A DNA stretch of 64,000 nt from Corallococcus soli (lineage in GTDB: Bacteria > Myxococcota > Myxococcia > Myxococcales > Myxococcaceae), in assembly GCF_014930455.1 (NCBI RefSeq), contig NZ_JAAIYO010000014.1, positions 124,001 through 188,000 of the forward strand, read 5' to 3'. This document shows, piece by piece, positions 9,194-18,023 of this stretch (the first letter of the stretch is position 1; each line of letters opens with the position of its first letter). Below the pieces are notes generated by a model. The model did not search any database and was not told the origin of the DNA. It worked only from the letters and a program-made list of their open reading frames with translations. Position numbers and translations under genes: made by a program.

Positions 9194-9619
9194 CTACGGC
9201 GTCCCTTCCTCACCGACGTGGAAGGAGTTGCTGATCACCGCCTCCTGGGCGGCGCGCCCCTGGGAGTCGGTTCGCAGGGTGTCCACGTCATGCACGACGC
9301 GGTACTCACCAGCCCGCAGCGTGTCGGGGAGCCGCAGCGTGCCCTGGGCCTGGGCCCTGCGCTCCAGCGTGTGAAGGATGAGCGGGCAAGCCTCGGTCTC
9401 GCCCAGGTGCGGCGTGTGGCTCCACCCGCTGTCCTCCTGGAGCTCCAGCCGGACGACGCAGAGGTTGTAGCCCACCTCGCGGAGCCCCTCGTTCTGAAGC
9501 AGGAGCTGCACGGTGTCACCGGGCTGGTACGTCGCGGCGTCCGTGGTGAGGGAGACCTCGACCTCGCCGCAGGCCACCAGGAGCAGGGTGAGGGCCATCA
9601 ATGGAAGTGTGCGTCGCAT
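9194..9619 (-). CDS. Small lipoprotein with Ig-like/BsuPI-type fold
   Basis: A protein of 141 aa with a lipobox signal peptide (MRRTLPLMALTLLLVACGE). The mature part reads as one beta-sandwich domain (LTTDAATYQPGDTVQLLLQNEG, then RLPDTLRAGEYRVVHDVDT). This resembles BsuPI/intracellular-proteinase-inhibitor-like or related Ig-like domains with conserved YxxGxxVxL and LxAGxY. The start at 9619 has a strong AGGAGG in the reverse complement, which decides it over the long upstream extension. Function unknown; a periplasmic binding or inhibitor role is inference. Confidence 0.75.
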   Translation of the reverse strand: MRRTLPLMALTLLLVACGEVEVSLTTDAATYQPGDTVQLLLQNEGLREVGYNLCVVRLELQEDSGWSHTPHLGETEACPLILHTLERRAQAQGTLRLPDTLRAGEYRVVHDVDTLRTDSQGRAAQEAVISNSFHVGEEGTP

Positions 9620-9792
9620 CCGCGTCCTCCTGAGAATGAGTCCCGGCGCTGGTGCAGGCGCCGGGCCAGATTCATCCCCACGTTCTCCCAGAGGAGCGCG
9701 CGGGAGAGGCTCTCGGAAATCCGGAGCCGTGCCGTCTGCCGCCACGGATATCTGAGTCCCCCGGGAGGCACGGCGGGTCACCGTGACGCGAG

Positions 9793-11514
9793 CTATGAGT
9801 CCAAGGGCCCGAACGTCGTGTACTTGCGCACCACCCACACGTCGTTCACGAGCCGCAGCTCGACGACGCCCAGGGCGATCTGCCGCAGATATTCCGTCTG
9901 GTTGATGAAGGTCCCGTCATCGAGTTCCAGCAACCAGTCGTCGTGCAGGTGCGCCTGTCCGTCCTTGGCCGTGCTCTTCTCATAGCGAATCGAAAAAAGC
10001 TTGGACAGGTTGTTGCGGCGGCTCTGGGTACTGAAGACCGTCAGGTTTGGTGAGTCCTCGTCCCGCATCTTGACGCCGACTTCCGCCAGCACGTCTTTGG
10101 GAAAGAGGAGCCCGTAGATGCGCGTGGCCTTGTTGTTTCCGACGGTGAGCTCGCCTCCGAAGTCGATGGCCCCCTGGAAGCCGATGGCCATGGCCTTCTC
10201 CCCCGGAGGGGCGTCGGTGACGGTGGTGACGGTGGGCAGGACGCCTTCGCTGTCCGTGAGCTGCCGGACGCGGTCGATGGGGAGGCCGCCCTGGGTGGGA
10301 AGCATGGCCAGATCCACTTCGTGGATGTGCCGCTCGCGAACCGATTCCGTATAGGCGGGGATCTTCGGGGGCGCGCCGGACTTGCGCGCCAGCACGTCGA
10401 AGCGCTCCTCAAGCGTCTTGTGGTCTTCCCCCACATGGGGCTGTTTCGGCGTGTCCTCAAGCAACAGGAGCAGGTGGTTCGACGGGACGAAGGGCATCGA
10501 TCTGGCGCGGAACCCGCCGATGATCCCGTTCATCGCGTCAGGGAGACCCATCTCCAGCCGGTAGATCAACGGCAGGTGCGCCTGCGACTCGAACTGCGTG
10601 ATGTACGCGCGAAGCTCGGCGAAGGCGCTCCGCGTGGCGCGGCGCTGGAGGAGCTGGAGGCGCCGATGCAGCGCGCGCAGCTTGACGTTGAGCGCGTTGT
10701 TGCCGTTCTGGAGCGTGAGGTAGAGCTGGTTGCTCAGTTGATCCACGTCCCTTTGGATGGGACCCAACTGGAGATAGCGCTGATGGAGGAGCGCCTCGCT
10801 CTTCTTCATCTCCGCGCGCAGATGCCGGGTGTCGGAGACGGTCTTGTAGGGCACCGAAGACCCTGGCTGCGGTGGCGGCACGACCGGCTCGGGCGGATAC
10901 GGCGTCTTGGAGCGCTCGTAGAGGATCGTGGTCTGGGCTTCCGCGATCCTGGAATAATAGTAACCGTCAGCCTTGTAGAGACCGTTGACGGGTTGCGGCT
11001 CCTTTCTTGAAAACTCGACCTCCTGGCGGGAGCTGTCGACCTGCCGGACGACGCGGAAGCACTGGATCGCGACGGATGGACTGCCCGTCACGGTCGTGCA
11101 TCCCGGGCCTCGCGTGGCCCCCCTCCCCGCGCCGCGAGCGAAGCGCCCCCCGCGCAGGAACGCCACCGCCAGGGTGGCCAGGCGGTCCGCCTCGGCCTCG
11201 AGCTTCGCGTCGTCCAGGACGCCGCCCCGCATGTCGGGAACGTCGCCCCGGCGCTGCTGAACCACATGGGCCAGCTCATGCGCGAGCAGCCACACTCCAG
11301 CCTCCGTCCCAGGTCGATACCGGCTGGGTACGAAGTGGATGTCCGTGCCGTGCGTGAAGGCCCACGCGCCAAGCGCCAGGGGTCGGGCGTCCAGATGGAC
11401 ACGCACGTCGGAGAAGTCCTCGGCGAAGAACGCCTCCAGGTGGCGCCGCAGGCCCAAAGGCAGTGGCTTTGCTGTCCCCTGCCGCTCAAGCCGTGTCAGA
11501 TCGTTGTTGGACAT
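9793..11514 (-). CDS. DUF4157 (eCIS-core-type) protein with long unknown C-terminus
   Basis: A protein of 573 aa. The N-terminal ~90 residues are a DUF4157 domain: LPLGLRRHLEAFFAEDFSDVRVH, THGTDIHF, then the metalloprotease-like HELAHVVQQ at 79-87. A variable middle follows (about 120-260, long helices with a proline stretch), and a C-terminal domain (about 300-573) I do not recognise. DUF4157 is found on many exported toxins and on cargo of extracellular contractile injection systems, so the C-terminal region may be an effector. No sheath, tube or baseplate gene is in the window. The ATG at 11514 is preferred over an upstream TTG. Confidence 0.75.
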   Translation of the reverse strand: MSNNDLTRLERQGTAKPLPLGLRRHLEAFFAEDFSDVRVHLDARPLALGAWAFTHGTDIHFVPSRYRPGTEAGVWLLAHELAHVVQQRRGDVPDMRGGVLDDAKLEAEADRLATLAVAFLRGGRFARGAGRGATRGPGCTTVTGSPSVAIQCFRVVRQVDSSRQEVEFSRKEPQPVNGLYKADGYYYSRIAEAQTTILYERSKTPYPPEPVVPPPQPGSSVPYKTVSDTRHLRAEMKKSEALLHQRYLQLGPIQRDVDQLSNQLYLTLQNGNNALNVKLRALHRRLQLLQRRATRSAFAELRAYITQFESQAHLPLIYRLEMGLPDAMNGIIGGFRARSMPFVPSNHLLLLLEDTPKQPHVGEDHKTLEERFDVLARKSGAPPKIPAYTESVRERHIHEVDLAMLPTQGGLPIDRVRQLTDSEGVLPTVTTVTDAPPGEKAMAIGFQGAIDFGGELTVGNNKATRIYGLLFPKDVLAEVGVKMRDEDSPNLTVFSTQSRRNNLSKLFSIRYEKSTAKDGQAHLHDDWLLELDDGTFINQTEYLRQIALGVVELRLVNDVWVVRKYTTFGPLDS

Positions 11515-11604
11515 TCTCCGGATTCTACAGGAAATCCGGATTCGCAACCGCGAGTGGAGCCCCCAGCCGCACTGAGCCCCGCCCTCCTGGCGTGTCCCGC
11601 CCGC

Positions 11605-12594
11605 TCAGCTCCCGGGCGCGCGGTAGGCCGGGAAGTAGTCCGTGTCGCGTCTGCTCGCGGAGAGCCGGGCGTACACGGAGGGCTCGCAGATCAGCTCGTG
11701 GGTGCAGAGCCGGGAGCTCGCGTTCGCGAAGCTGCGCTTGAACTGCTCCAGTCCGTCACCCGGGCGGACGCCGCCGCCCAGGTGGAGCGGCAACCCCAAC
11801 CGCGTGGAGAGCTCCACGAGCGCCCCGAAGACGGTGTTCTTGGCCGGCGAGCGCCCCAGGTCCGCATCCGCCGTCCCGCCCAGGTAGTAGTGCATCACGC
11901 CGTCGCTGGAGACGCCCACGCCCGAGGAGGCGATGTGGCCGTCCGCCGCACGGGTCGTCGCGAGCCACGCGTTGGGCGAGGAGAACAGCTGCTCGAAGTA
12001 CGCGTCGGAGAAGAAGTAACGGGAATGCGCCCCGTCGCGGACCATGGTCTGCCGGTAGACGTCCTTGAAGCCCTCCCGCTCCTCGTGCGAGGTCTCGCGC
12101 ATCGCAGAGCAGGTGCTCACGAAGCCCAGCCGGGTGTTGCGCCGCATCTGCCGGCGGGCCTCCGGCTGGAACTCGATGGGCAGACGGGGGTCGATGAAGA
12201 ACACCTCGTTGCGCTCCGTCCCGCCCGCGAAGCAGCGGGGACCGGTGACACGGTCGCGCACGAAGAGGCTGACGAGCCCCGTGTCCGTCCAGTCCACGGC
12301 GTCCTTCGGCACCTCGCGCAGCCCGTCCATCCGCCCGCCGGGATAGCCGTACGGGGAGATGGCGTCGCGATACGGCGTCCCTTCAATGGGCCGCACGATG
12401 AGCGGCACCCGCAGCGCCCTCCCCTCGCCGTCCTCGATGGCAAGCGTATGCGTGACCCCCTCGGCCCGCAGGTGGTGCGCGGAGCGGAAGTAGTCCTCCG
12501 ACAGGGCGGAGCTGCCTTCGTCAGCGACCAGGATGGCGCGACATTGATTCAGGCGCGTAGGCCTGACCCGCGAGATTTCGGACTGGTTCATCAT
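11605..12594 (-). CDS. GNAT/FemAB-like acyltransferase, copy 1
   Basis: A protein of 329 aa resembling the BioF2/FemAB-like N-acyltransferases found in polysaccharide and cell-wall clusters. Features include the conserved HHLRAEGVTHTL opening, SPYGYPGG, FIDPRLPIEF, a helical stretch RRNTRLGFVS, and a C-terminal GNAT fold (WLATTRAADGHIASSGVGVSSDGVMHYYLGG, then FGALVELSTRLGLPLHLGGG). It is close along its whole length to the gene at 13720-14853. The start at 12594 is one of two adjacent ATGs, with AAAGGAT upstream. The acceptor is unknown; neighbouring acyltransferase-3 suggests sugar modification. Confidence 0.75.
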   Translation of the reverse strand: MMNQSEISRVRPTRLNQCRAILVADEGSSALSEDYFRSAHHLRAEGVTHTLAIEDGEGRALRVPLIVRPIEGTPYRDAISPYGYPGGRMDGLREVPKDAVDWTDTGLVSLFVRDRVTGPRCFAGGTERNEVFFIDPRLPIEFQPEARRQMRRNTRLGFVSTCSAMRETSHEEREGFKDVYRQTMVRDGAHSRYFFSDAYFEQLFSSPNAWLATTRAADGHIASSGVGVSSDGVMHYYLGGTADADLGRSPAKNTVFGALVELSTRLGLPLHLGGGVRPGDGLEQFKRSFANASSRLCTHELICEPSVYARLSASRRDTDYFPAYRAPGS

Positions 12595-12663
12595 TCGAGC
12601 GCATCCTTTCAATGAGCGGCGCGGCGCCCCACCTCCGCCTCCTGCTTCGAGCGCGCGGAGACC

Positions 12664-13713
12664 TCATGCAATGCGTGGAGAGACCGCCGTCCGGGCCTGT
12701 GCCTTCCGTCGCCACTGGCGGTAGCCGCGAAGCGCGGGCTGTTCAACGCGGTAGGTGATGAACGTGGCCAGCAGGAGCCCGGCGGCGAACGCGACCGCGA
12801 TGGCTGTCTCGGGACGCCAACCCGCGGCCTCGAGCCGCCGGATGATGACGTAACCGATGTTCTGGTGGACCAGGTAGAACGGATAGGAGATGAACCCCAG
12901 GAAGAGCAGCGGGCGCCAGGTGAGCCAGCGCAGCGCACCCCGGGAGAGCGCGAGGCAAAGGCAGAGCACGACCCCGAACACGGGGAGGGGCGCGATGCTC
13001 CCGACGAGCACCTCGTGCGCGAAGCAGACGCCCATCAGCGCCAGCGAGGCGGGGACGGAGACCTGGCCGCGGCTCTGCTTGAAGGCCAGCACGCCCAGCG
13101 CGAAGAACTGCAGGTGCGGCCGTCCCGCGAGGCGGGCGACGAAGGGCATGCCCATCGCCTGCGCGGCCAGCTCGGCCACGGTCTGCAGCGCGACGAGCGC
13201 GATGAAGATGGGGATGACCTTGGGGAGCGCCCGCGCGAACACGAGCCCGAACATCAACAGGTAGAAGGACAGCTCGATGGTCAGCGTCCAGTACACGGTG
13301 TCCACATGCGGGACGCGCAGGAGTTCGTGAAACATGGTCAGGTTGACCAGGGCCGTCTGGAAGCCGAACTCGCGCTCCGGCAGCCCGAACAGTGACACCA
13401 CCGTGAAGGTGAGCGCGACCGCCGTCCAATAGGCCGGGTAGAGCCGGGCCGCGCGTCCCATCACGAAGTCCCGGGCCCGCTCGACGCGCTCCAGCGACAT
13501 CAGGATGACGAAGCCGCTGATGGCGAAGAAGAGCTGGACCCCATACTTCCCGACGTACAGTTCCCCCCAGAGGGGAGCGGTGTGTCCGTAGAGGTCGCTG
13601 TATTCGGACGTGAAGTGATACAGCGCGACCGCCAGCGCCGCGAGGCCTCGGAGTGCGTCCAGCTCCACCAGGCGCGGGTGGTTCGCCTCCGAGGCTGCGG
13701 CAGCGCTTCTCAT
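12664..13713 (-). CDS. Acyltransferase family 3 (OafA-like) membrane protein
   Basis: A protein of 349 aa starting VELDALRGLAALAVALYHFTSEYSD, the classic Acyl_transf_3 opening with the catalytic-type histidine in the first helix. About ten membrane spans follow, with FFAISGFVI, R-rich cytoplasmic loop RAARLYPAYW and the late SYPFYLVHQN motif. These proteins move acyl groups (often acetyl) onto sugars of O-antigen, exopolysaccharide or peptidoglycan. The start lies only 6 nt after the stop of the upstream GNAT copy 2, implying co-translation. It sits between two paralogous soluble acyltransferases. Confidence 0.9.
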   Translation of the reverse strand: MRSAAAASEANHPRLVELDALRGLAALAVALYHFTSEYSDLYGHTAPLWGELYVGKYGVQLFFAISGFVILMSLERVERARDFVMGRAARLYPAYWTAVALTFTVVSLFGLPEREFGFQTALVNLTMFHELLRVPHVDTVYWTLTIELSFYLLMFGLVFARALPKVIPIFIALVALQTVAELAAQAMGMPFVARLAGRPHLQFFALGVLAFKQSRGQVSVPASLALMGVCFAHEVLVGSIAPLPVFGVVLCLCLALSRGALRWLTWRPLLFLGFISYPFYLVHQNIGYVIIRRLEAAGWRPETAIAVAFAAGLLLATFITYRVEQPALRGYRQWRRKAQARTAVSPRIA

Positions 13714-13719
13714 CCGGGT

Positions 13720-14853
13720 TCACCCTTCCTGGACATCTCCGGCCAGTGCTCGGAACGGGTCGGAAGGTAGGTGACAGCCTCTGTCCTCACCATGACCCCT
13801 CCGGTCGAGGACATGTGTCGCGTCCTCCGCACCCGTCGGCCCTGGCGTCGGAGGCCCGTCGTGAGCCGCCTTGGCGACGGACTGCGCCACCCGCGCGGTG
13901 CACGAAGCGCCGGGCGCGCGATAGGCCGGAAAGAAGTCACTGCCGGCGCGGCCTTCCGACAGGTGGGCATACACGGCCGGCTCGCAGATGAGTTCGTGGG
14001 TGCAGAGCCGGGAGCTCGCGTTCGCGAGGCCCCGCTTGAACTGCTCCAGGCCATCACCTGGGTGGACGCCCCCGCCCAGGTGGAGCGGGACCCCGAGCCG
14101 CGTGGAGAGCTCCACCAGCATCCCGAAGACATTCTTCGCCGGCGAGCGCGCCAGGTGCACATCCGCCGTGCCCCCCAGGTAGTAGTGCAGCATGCCGTCA
14201 CTGCGGACGCCCAGCGCCGCGGAGGCCACGCCCCCGTCCGGCGCCCGCGTCGTCACCAGCCACGCACAGGGCGAAGCGAACAGCTCCTCGAAGTAGGCGT
14301 CGGAGAAGAAGTACCGGGGGCTTGCCCCCTCGCGGAGCATGGTCTGCCGGTAGATCTCCTTGAAGCCCTCCTGCTCCTCGCGCGGAGCCTCGCGGGCCTC
14401 ACGCGCGGTGGTCACGAAGCCCAGCCGGAGGTTGCGCCGGATGTGTCGGGAGTGCATCTCCCGGAACTCGACCGGCAGGCGCGGGTCGATGATGAACACC
14501 TCGTTGCGCTCCGTCCCTCCCGTGAAGCAGCGGGTTCCCGCGACGCGGTCGCGCACGAAGATGCTGACGAGCTCCGTCCCCCTCCAATCCACCGCCTCCT
14601 TGGACACCTCCCCGAGCCCGTCCACCGCTCCCCCGGGGAACCCATACGGGGAGATGGCGTCGCGGTACGGCGTCCCCTCGATGGGCCGCACGATGAGCGG
14701 CATCCGCAGCGAGTTCCCCTCCCCGTCATCGATGACCAGCGTATGCGTTACCCGTTCGGCCCGCAGGTGGTGCGCGGAGCGGAAATAGTCCTCCGTCAGC
14801 GCCAACGTCCCTTCGTCAGGGACGAGCACGGCCCTCGTTTGCCTCATCCGCAT
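13720..14853 (-). CDS. GNAT/FemAB-like acyltransferase, copy 2, with novel tail
   Basis: A protein of 377 aa, clearly paralogous to the gene at 11605-12594: shared HHLRAE.VTHTL, SPYG.PGG, GTERNEVF.IDPRLP, HYYLGGTAD, CTHELICEP and FPAYRAPG. Copy 1 stops one residue after FPAYRAPG, while this copy runs on for about 60 residues of arginine/proline-rich sequence that does not look like a domain. The divergence at that point (GGGAGCTGA in copy 1, GGCGCTTCG here) suggests the ancestral stop was lost. The new stop falls 6 nt before the acyltransferase-3 start. In-frame ATGs at 14853 and 14847 are both possible starts. Confidence 0.75.
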   Translation of the reverse strand: MRMRQTRAVLVPDEGTLALTEDYFRSAHHLRAERVTHTLVIDDGEGNSLRMPLIVRPIEGTPYRDAISPYGFPGGAVDGLGEVSKEAVDWRGTELVSIFVRDRVAGTRCFTGGTERNEVFIIDPRLPVEFREMHSRHIRRNLRLGFVTTAREAREAPREEQEGFKEIYRQTMLREGASPRYFFSDAYFEELFASPCAWLVTTRAPDGGVASAALGVRSDGMLHYYLGGTADVHLARSPAKNVFGMLVELSTRLGVPLHLGGGVHPGDGLEQFKRGLANASSRLCTHELICEPAVYAHLSEGRAGSDFFPAYRAPGASCTARVAQSVAKAAHDGPPTPGPTGAEDATHVLDRRGHGEDRGCHLPSDPFRALAGDVQEG

Positions 14854-15014
14854 GTTCGCGACCCCAAAGGAAGTCCCTTCCGTGACGCCTTTTCTGGGCG
14901 CAGGGAACGCACCCCGCCGTTCCCATTGCAGGGTATCCCCATGGCCCGTCCGCTGGAGCCGCCTCCCGGGACACCCCGGATGTTGGAATCCGGTCGCGGG
15001 CGCCGCGGAGGCGG

Positions 15015-16703
15015 CTACGGCACGGGGCTTACGTCCACGTCGACCACGCGGGGCTCCTCGGTGCTGCTCGCGCCGGTGAAGGACGGCATCGCGGCGCCCA
15101 CCTTGAGCGTGAGCGTCACCTCGCCCGTGCTGAGCTGGGTGGGCACGTACTTCCAGAAGAGGCGCACCGGCCCCGCGGTCTCCCCTTCGCGCAGCAGCGC
15201 CTCGGTGGCGCGCTGTTCAATCTCCGCCGGGGTCAGCAGCGTCCGCAGCAGGTGGCCCTGGCGGGCGAGCGGAGGCCACTTGATCAACGCGCGCTGGAAG
15301 GCGCCATCCACGCCGTGGCTCACCACCGCGCGGTGGCCCTCCACGCGGATGCCGTGGAGCGCGCGCAGCACGAAGGTCTTGTGGTTGACGACTTCGGGAG
15401 CGCCGACGGCGCCATTCTCCTCATTCCGGACCAGGCCCTGCGCCTGCCGCACCGGCCCCACCTCCGCCGTGGGAATGCCCCAGGCCTGGAGGCGCGACAG
15501 GGTGCCTTGCTGAAGCAGCGAGGGCTCCTGCGGGGTGGCCGGGCCGCTTTCGGTCTTGCGCAGCGCCAGCAGGCTCCCGGAGTAGGGGTCGCGCTCCAGC
15601 TTCCAGGTCAGGGACTCATGGTCGCGGCGTGAGGCGAGTCCCCCCGTCAGCCGGAAGGGCTCGCGGGTGCCCAGGAGCGCGTGATGCACGGCGGCGTCCT
15701 CGAACGCGGCGCGGGTGATCAGCACGGCGGGCAGCCCTCCGGTGGGAGGCGCGGCGATCGCGGTGGCGTCGAAGGTGAAGCCGGTGCTGAGCGTCGTCGC
15801 GGCGAGCACCCGTTGCTGGGGGGTGTCCACGGCGGTGGGGTACAGTTCGCGGCCGTTCTCCGGGTCGCAGCCCTTCACGAAGAAGTAGCTGGAGCCGGTC
15901 TTCTCTCCGGTGGACTTGCGGTCCCTCCAGCCACCCGTCGCATACATGGCCTTGCGGTCCGCCTGGGTCTTGCCGAAGACGATGGACACCGGGCAGTCGT
16001 CCTTGAAGACGCCCCAGTCGTAGGCCTCGTCGAGCCAGTTCTCGCCCACGCCGTCGTTCTTCGAGTTCGCCGCGTAGTCGTCCAGGTAGCGCCTCACGAA
16101 GTTGCCGCACGAGGAGTCACCGTGGAAGGCATTCCAGACGGTGAAGCCGCTGCCGTGCGTCACCAACTCCTTGTAGCCCCCCTGCTCCCAGACCTCCATG
16201 TTGCCGGACTGACAGGCCTTCACCACGGCGATGTCCAGCTTCCCGTTTCCCAGGCGCATGTGGACGTCCGTCATGGCCAGACAGGAATCCTCATCCGTTC
16301 CCATCACCAGGAAGCTCCGCGCGGACGCAGCGTCATGGCCTCCATGCGTGTGCACGAAGAGGACGTCCGCGTCGTCCACGCCAGCGTTGAGCTGGGTGTC
16401 CTTCGCGTTCACCGCCGTCCCCTTGGCCGCGTCGGTCCAGAGGTCCGTGCGCACGCTCGCGTTGGCGAGCGCGCGCACGTCCGTCCATTGTCCGCCGCTC
16501 TTGAGGGACGTGAAGTAGTCCGCGAACGCCTGCGCCGTCTTCGTGTGCACGGGGTGCGAGTCCGCGTCGCACTGGCCCGCGCCGCCAAAGCTGGCGATGC
16601 CATAGACGTGGGTTTCGTTCGCCAGCGCTCCCGCCGCCGGCAGCAGCAGCGCTCCCGCCAGCGCCGCGCGCGTCCACTGCGTCGTCTGCTTCCGGAGTCT
16701 CAT
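15015..16703 (-). CDS. Secreted protein with caspase-like His/Cys dyad (DUF6345-like)
   Basis: A protein of 562 aa with a Sec signal (RAALAGALLLPAAGALA). The first domain has a strand ending in LFVHTHGGHD (His120, Gly121-122) and a second strand DIAVVKACQSGNM (Cys164). A His-Gly after one strand and a Cys after the next is the layout of clan CD (caspase-like) peptidases. To my recollection similar myxobacterial proteins are called DUF6345, but I could not check. The region after about 300 looks like a separate beta-rich domain (LTWKLERDPYSGSLLALRK, VVNHKTFVLRALHGIRVEGHRAVV). ATG 16703 is chosen for its strong GGAGGGAG. Confidence 0.6.
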   Translation of the reverse strand: MRLRKQTTQWTRAALAGALLLPAAGALANETHVYGIASFGGAGQCDADSHPVHTKTAQAFADYFTSLKSGGQWTDVRALANASVRTDLWTDAAKGTAVNAKDTQLNAGVDDADVLFVHTHGGHDAASARSFLVMGTDEDSCLAMTDVHMRLGNGKLDIAVVKACQSGNMEVWEQGGYKELVTHGSGFTVWNAFHGDSSCGNFVRRYLDDYAANSKNDGVGENWLDEAYDWGVFKDDCPVSIVFGKTQADRKAMYATGGWRDRKSTGEKTGSSYFFVKGCDPENGRELYPTAVDTPQQRVLAATTLSTGFTFDATAIAAPPTGGLPAVLITRAAFEDAAVHHALLGTREPFRLTGGLASRRDHESLTWKLERDPYSGSLLALRKTESGPATPQEPSLLQQGTLSRLQAWGIPTAEVGPVRQAQGLVRNEENGAVGAPEVVNHKTFVLRALHGIRVEGHRAVVSHGVDGAFQRALIKWPPLARQGHLLRTLLTPAEIEQRATEALLREGETAGPVRLFWKYVPTQLSTGEVTLTLKVGAAMPSFTGASSTEEPRVVDVDVSPVP

Positions 16704-16906
16704 GGTCCTGGTCTCCCTCCGCGAGGGGTGTGCATGTAGGGCCTTCAGCGGCCGGAGGATTGCGGTGTGTGTGCCGCCCCCCTTCCAGTCACGGCTCCTC
16801 AACGGAGCCCAGGGGAATTCCTCCTCACCCTGGCCGCAAGAATGGTCCGGAGCGCACGACGTGAGGGAGACTCCCCGCGAACGAACCCGCCAGACGGAGC
16901 AACGCC

Positions 16907-17623
16907 ATGAATTGGAAGACATCCTCCGCGGTCCGGCTGCTTGCCCTCTCCCTGTTTGCCTGGGGCGCCTCCGCGTCCGCACAGACCTTTTCCCTCACGC
17001 CGCCCTGCGCGCCGGGGCTGTGCGGCGCATCGAAGATTGGTGGCATGGCGGTGAAGCCGGCCGGCGCCACCCGCGAAACGCAGTCCATTGAAGTCGACGT
17101 GGCCGCGACCACGCTCCTCCAATCCAGCAGCGAGCACATCGCGATCAGCGGGTTCGCGAGTGGCCAGCCGTTCAACACGACGGGCGCCTTCAGCCCCAAT
17201 GCGCCGAATGGAGGAATTGGAATCGCGTTGGGCCGGATCGACAACGCCGCCCATCCGAGCTGCCCCACGGATGCCTCCGACACCCAGGTCGAGTTCGCGA
17301 TCGAGCAGTTCGGGTGGAGCGACATCTACGGCTCGCAGATCCTGGACTGCGTTTCGTTCAGCAAGTCGGCCCTCAGCGGCGTGTGGAAGCTGCGGATCAG
17401 CCTCTTCGTCCAATGTTGGGGCGCGACGTGCAGCGCGGCCGCGACGGTGGAGAATGCATCCACGTTCGCGCTGCTCGGTTCGGTGTCGTCCACCGCCATC
17501 CCGCTGGAGAACCCCACCATCGCGCGTCGGCCCTGGTACGTCGTGACCAACTTCGCCGCCGAGCCGTTCAACTACAGCGCCAGCTTCTGGGTGCGGGACG
17601 AGACGTACACCCCCTTCTTCTAG
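16907..17623 (+). CDS. Secreted protein of unknown function
   Basis: A protein of 238 aa with a signal peptide (LLALSLFAWGASASA, cleavage before QTFSL). The mature part is beta-rich, contains several cysteines (PPCAPGLCG, SCPTD, DCVSF, QCWGATCS) that may pair outside the cytosol, and ends in ASFWVRDETYTPFF. I do not recognise the family. It is divergent from the caspase-like gene, with about 200 nt between them that must carry both promoters. Confidence 0.65.
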   Translation: MNWKTSSAVRLLALSLFAWGASASAQTFSLTPPCAPGLCGASKIGGMAVKPAGATRETQSIEVDVAATTLLQSSSEHIAISGFASGQPFNTTGAFSPNAPNGGIGIALGRIDNAAHPSCPTDASDTQVEFAIEQFGWSDIYGSQILDCVSFSKSALSGVWKLRISLFVQCWGATCSAAATVENASTFALLGSVSSTAIPLENPTIARRPWYVVTNFAAEPFNYSASFWVRDETYTPFF

Positions 17624-17647
17624 GCCGGCTCCTTCCAGGTGTGCCCC

Positions 17648-17908
17648 ATGCCACGCGACGCGCGGGAGTACGGTCGCAATCACGCGGACCGCATCGCTGA
17701 GATCGAGCGGAAGTTCGGGCCCGACAAGGTCGAACAGGTGCTCGCCCAGCTGAGCCGGATTTCACACCCCACCGAGCAGCTGCTGGGTGCCATCGTCGTC
17801 CTCGCCCGGCCAGGCCATGTCGGCGACATCGCCTCCTCGGTGTCGCTCGCCAACCGGGATGCCTCCGCGGTCCTGAACGCCGCGACGGTCAAGGACGAAC
17901 GGGGTTGA
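17648..17908 (+). CDS. Small hypothetical protein
   Basis: An 86-aa frame with balanced charged composition (HADRIAEIERKFGPDKVEQVLAQLSRISHP), predicted mostly helical, soluble and without a signal. It lies 24 nt after the secreted-protein gene. The internal ATG at 17648 is chosen over an upstream GTG. The ribosome site is weak (CCAGG). The protein-like composition supports it, but no family is recognised. Confidence 0.45.
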   Translation: MPRDAREYGRNHADRIAEIERKFGPDKVEQVLAQLSRISHPTEQLLGAIVVLARPGHVGDIASSVSLANRDASAVLNAATVKDERG

Positions 17909-18023
17909 AGGCCGCCCTGCTTCCGTAGCGCCCCTCGCGCCTTGCTTCACGGCATCCGCGCGAGGTGCGCGCGCCGCGCCTGCTGCTACGCTTGGCGGCG
18001 CCCTCCCTGGGAGCCCCGAGCCG

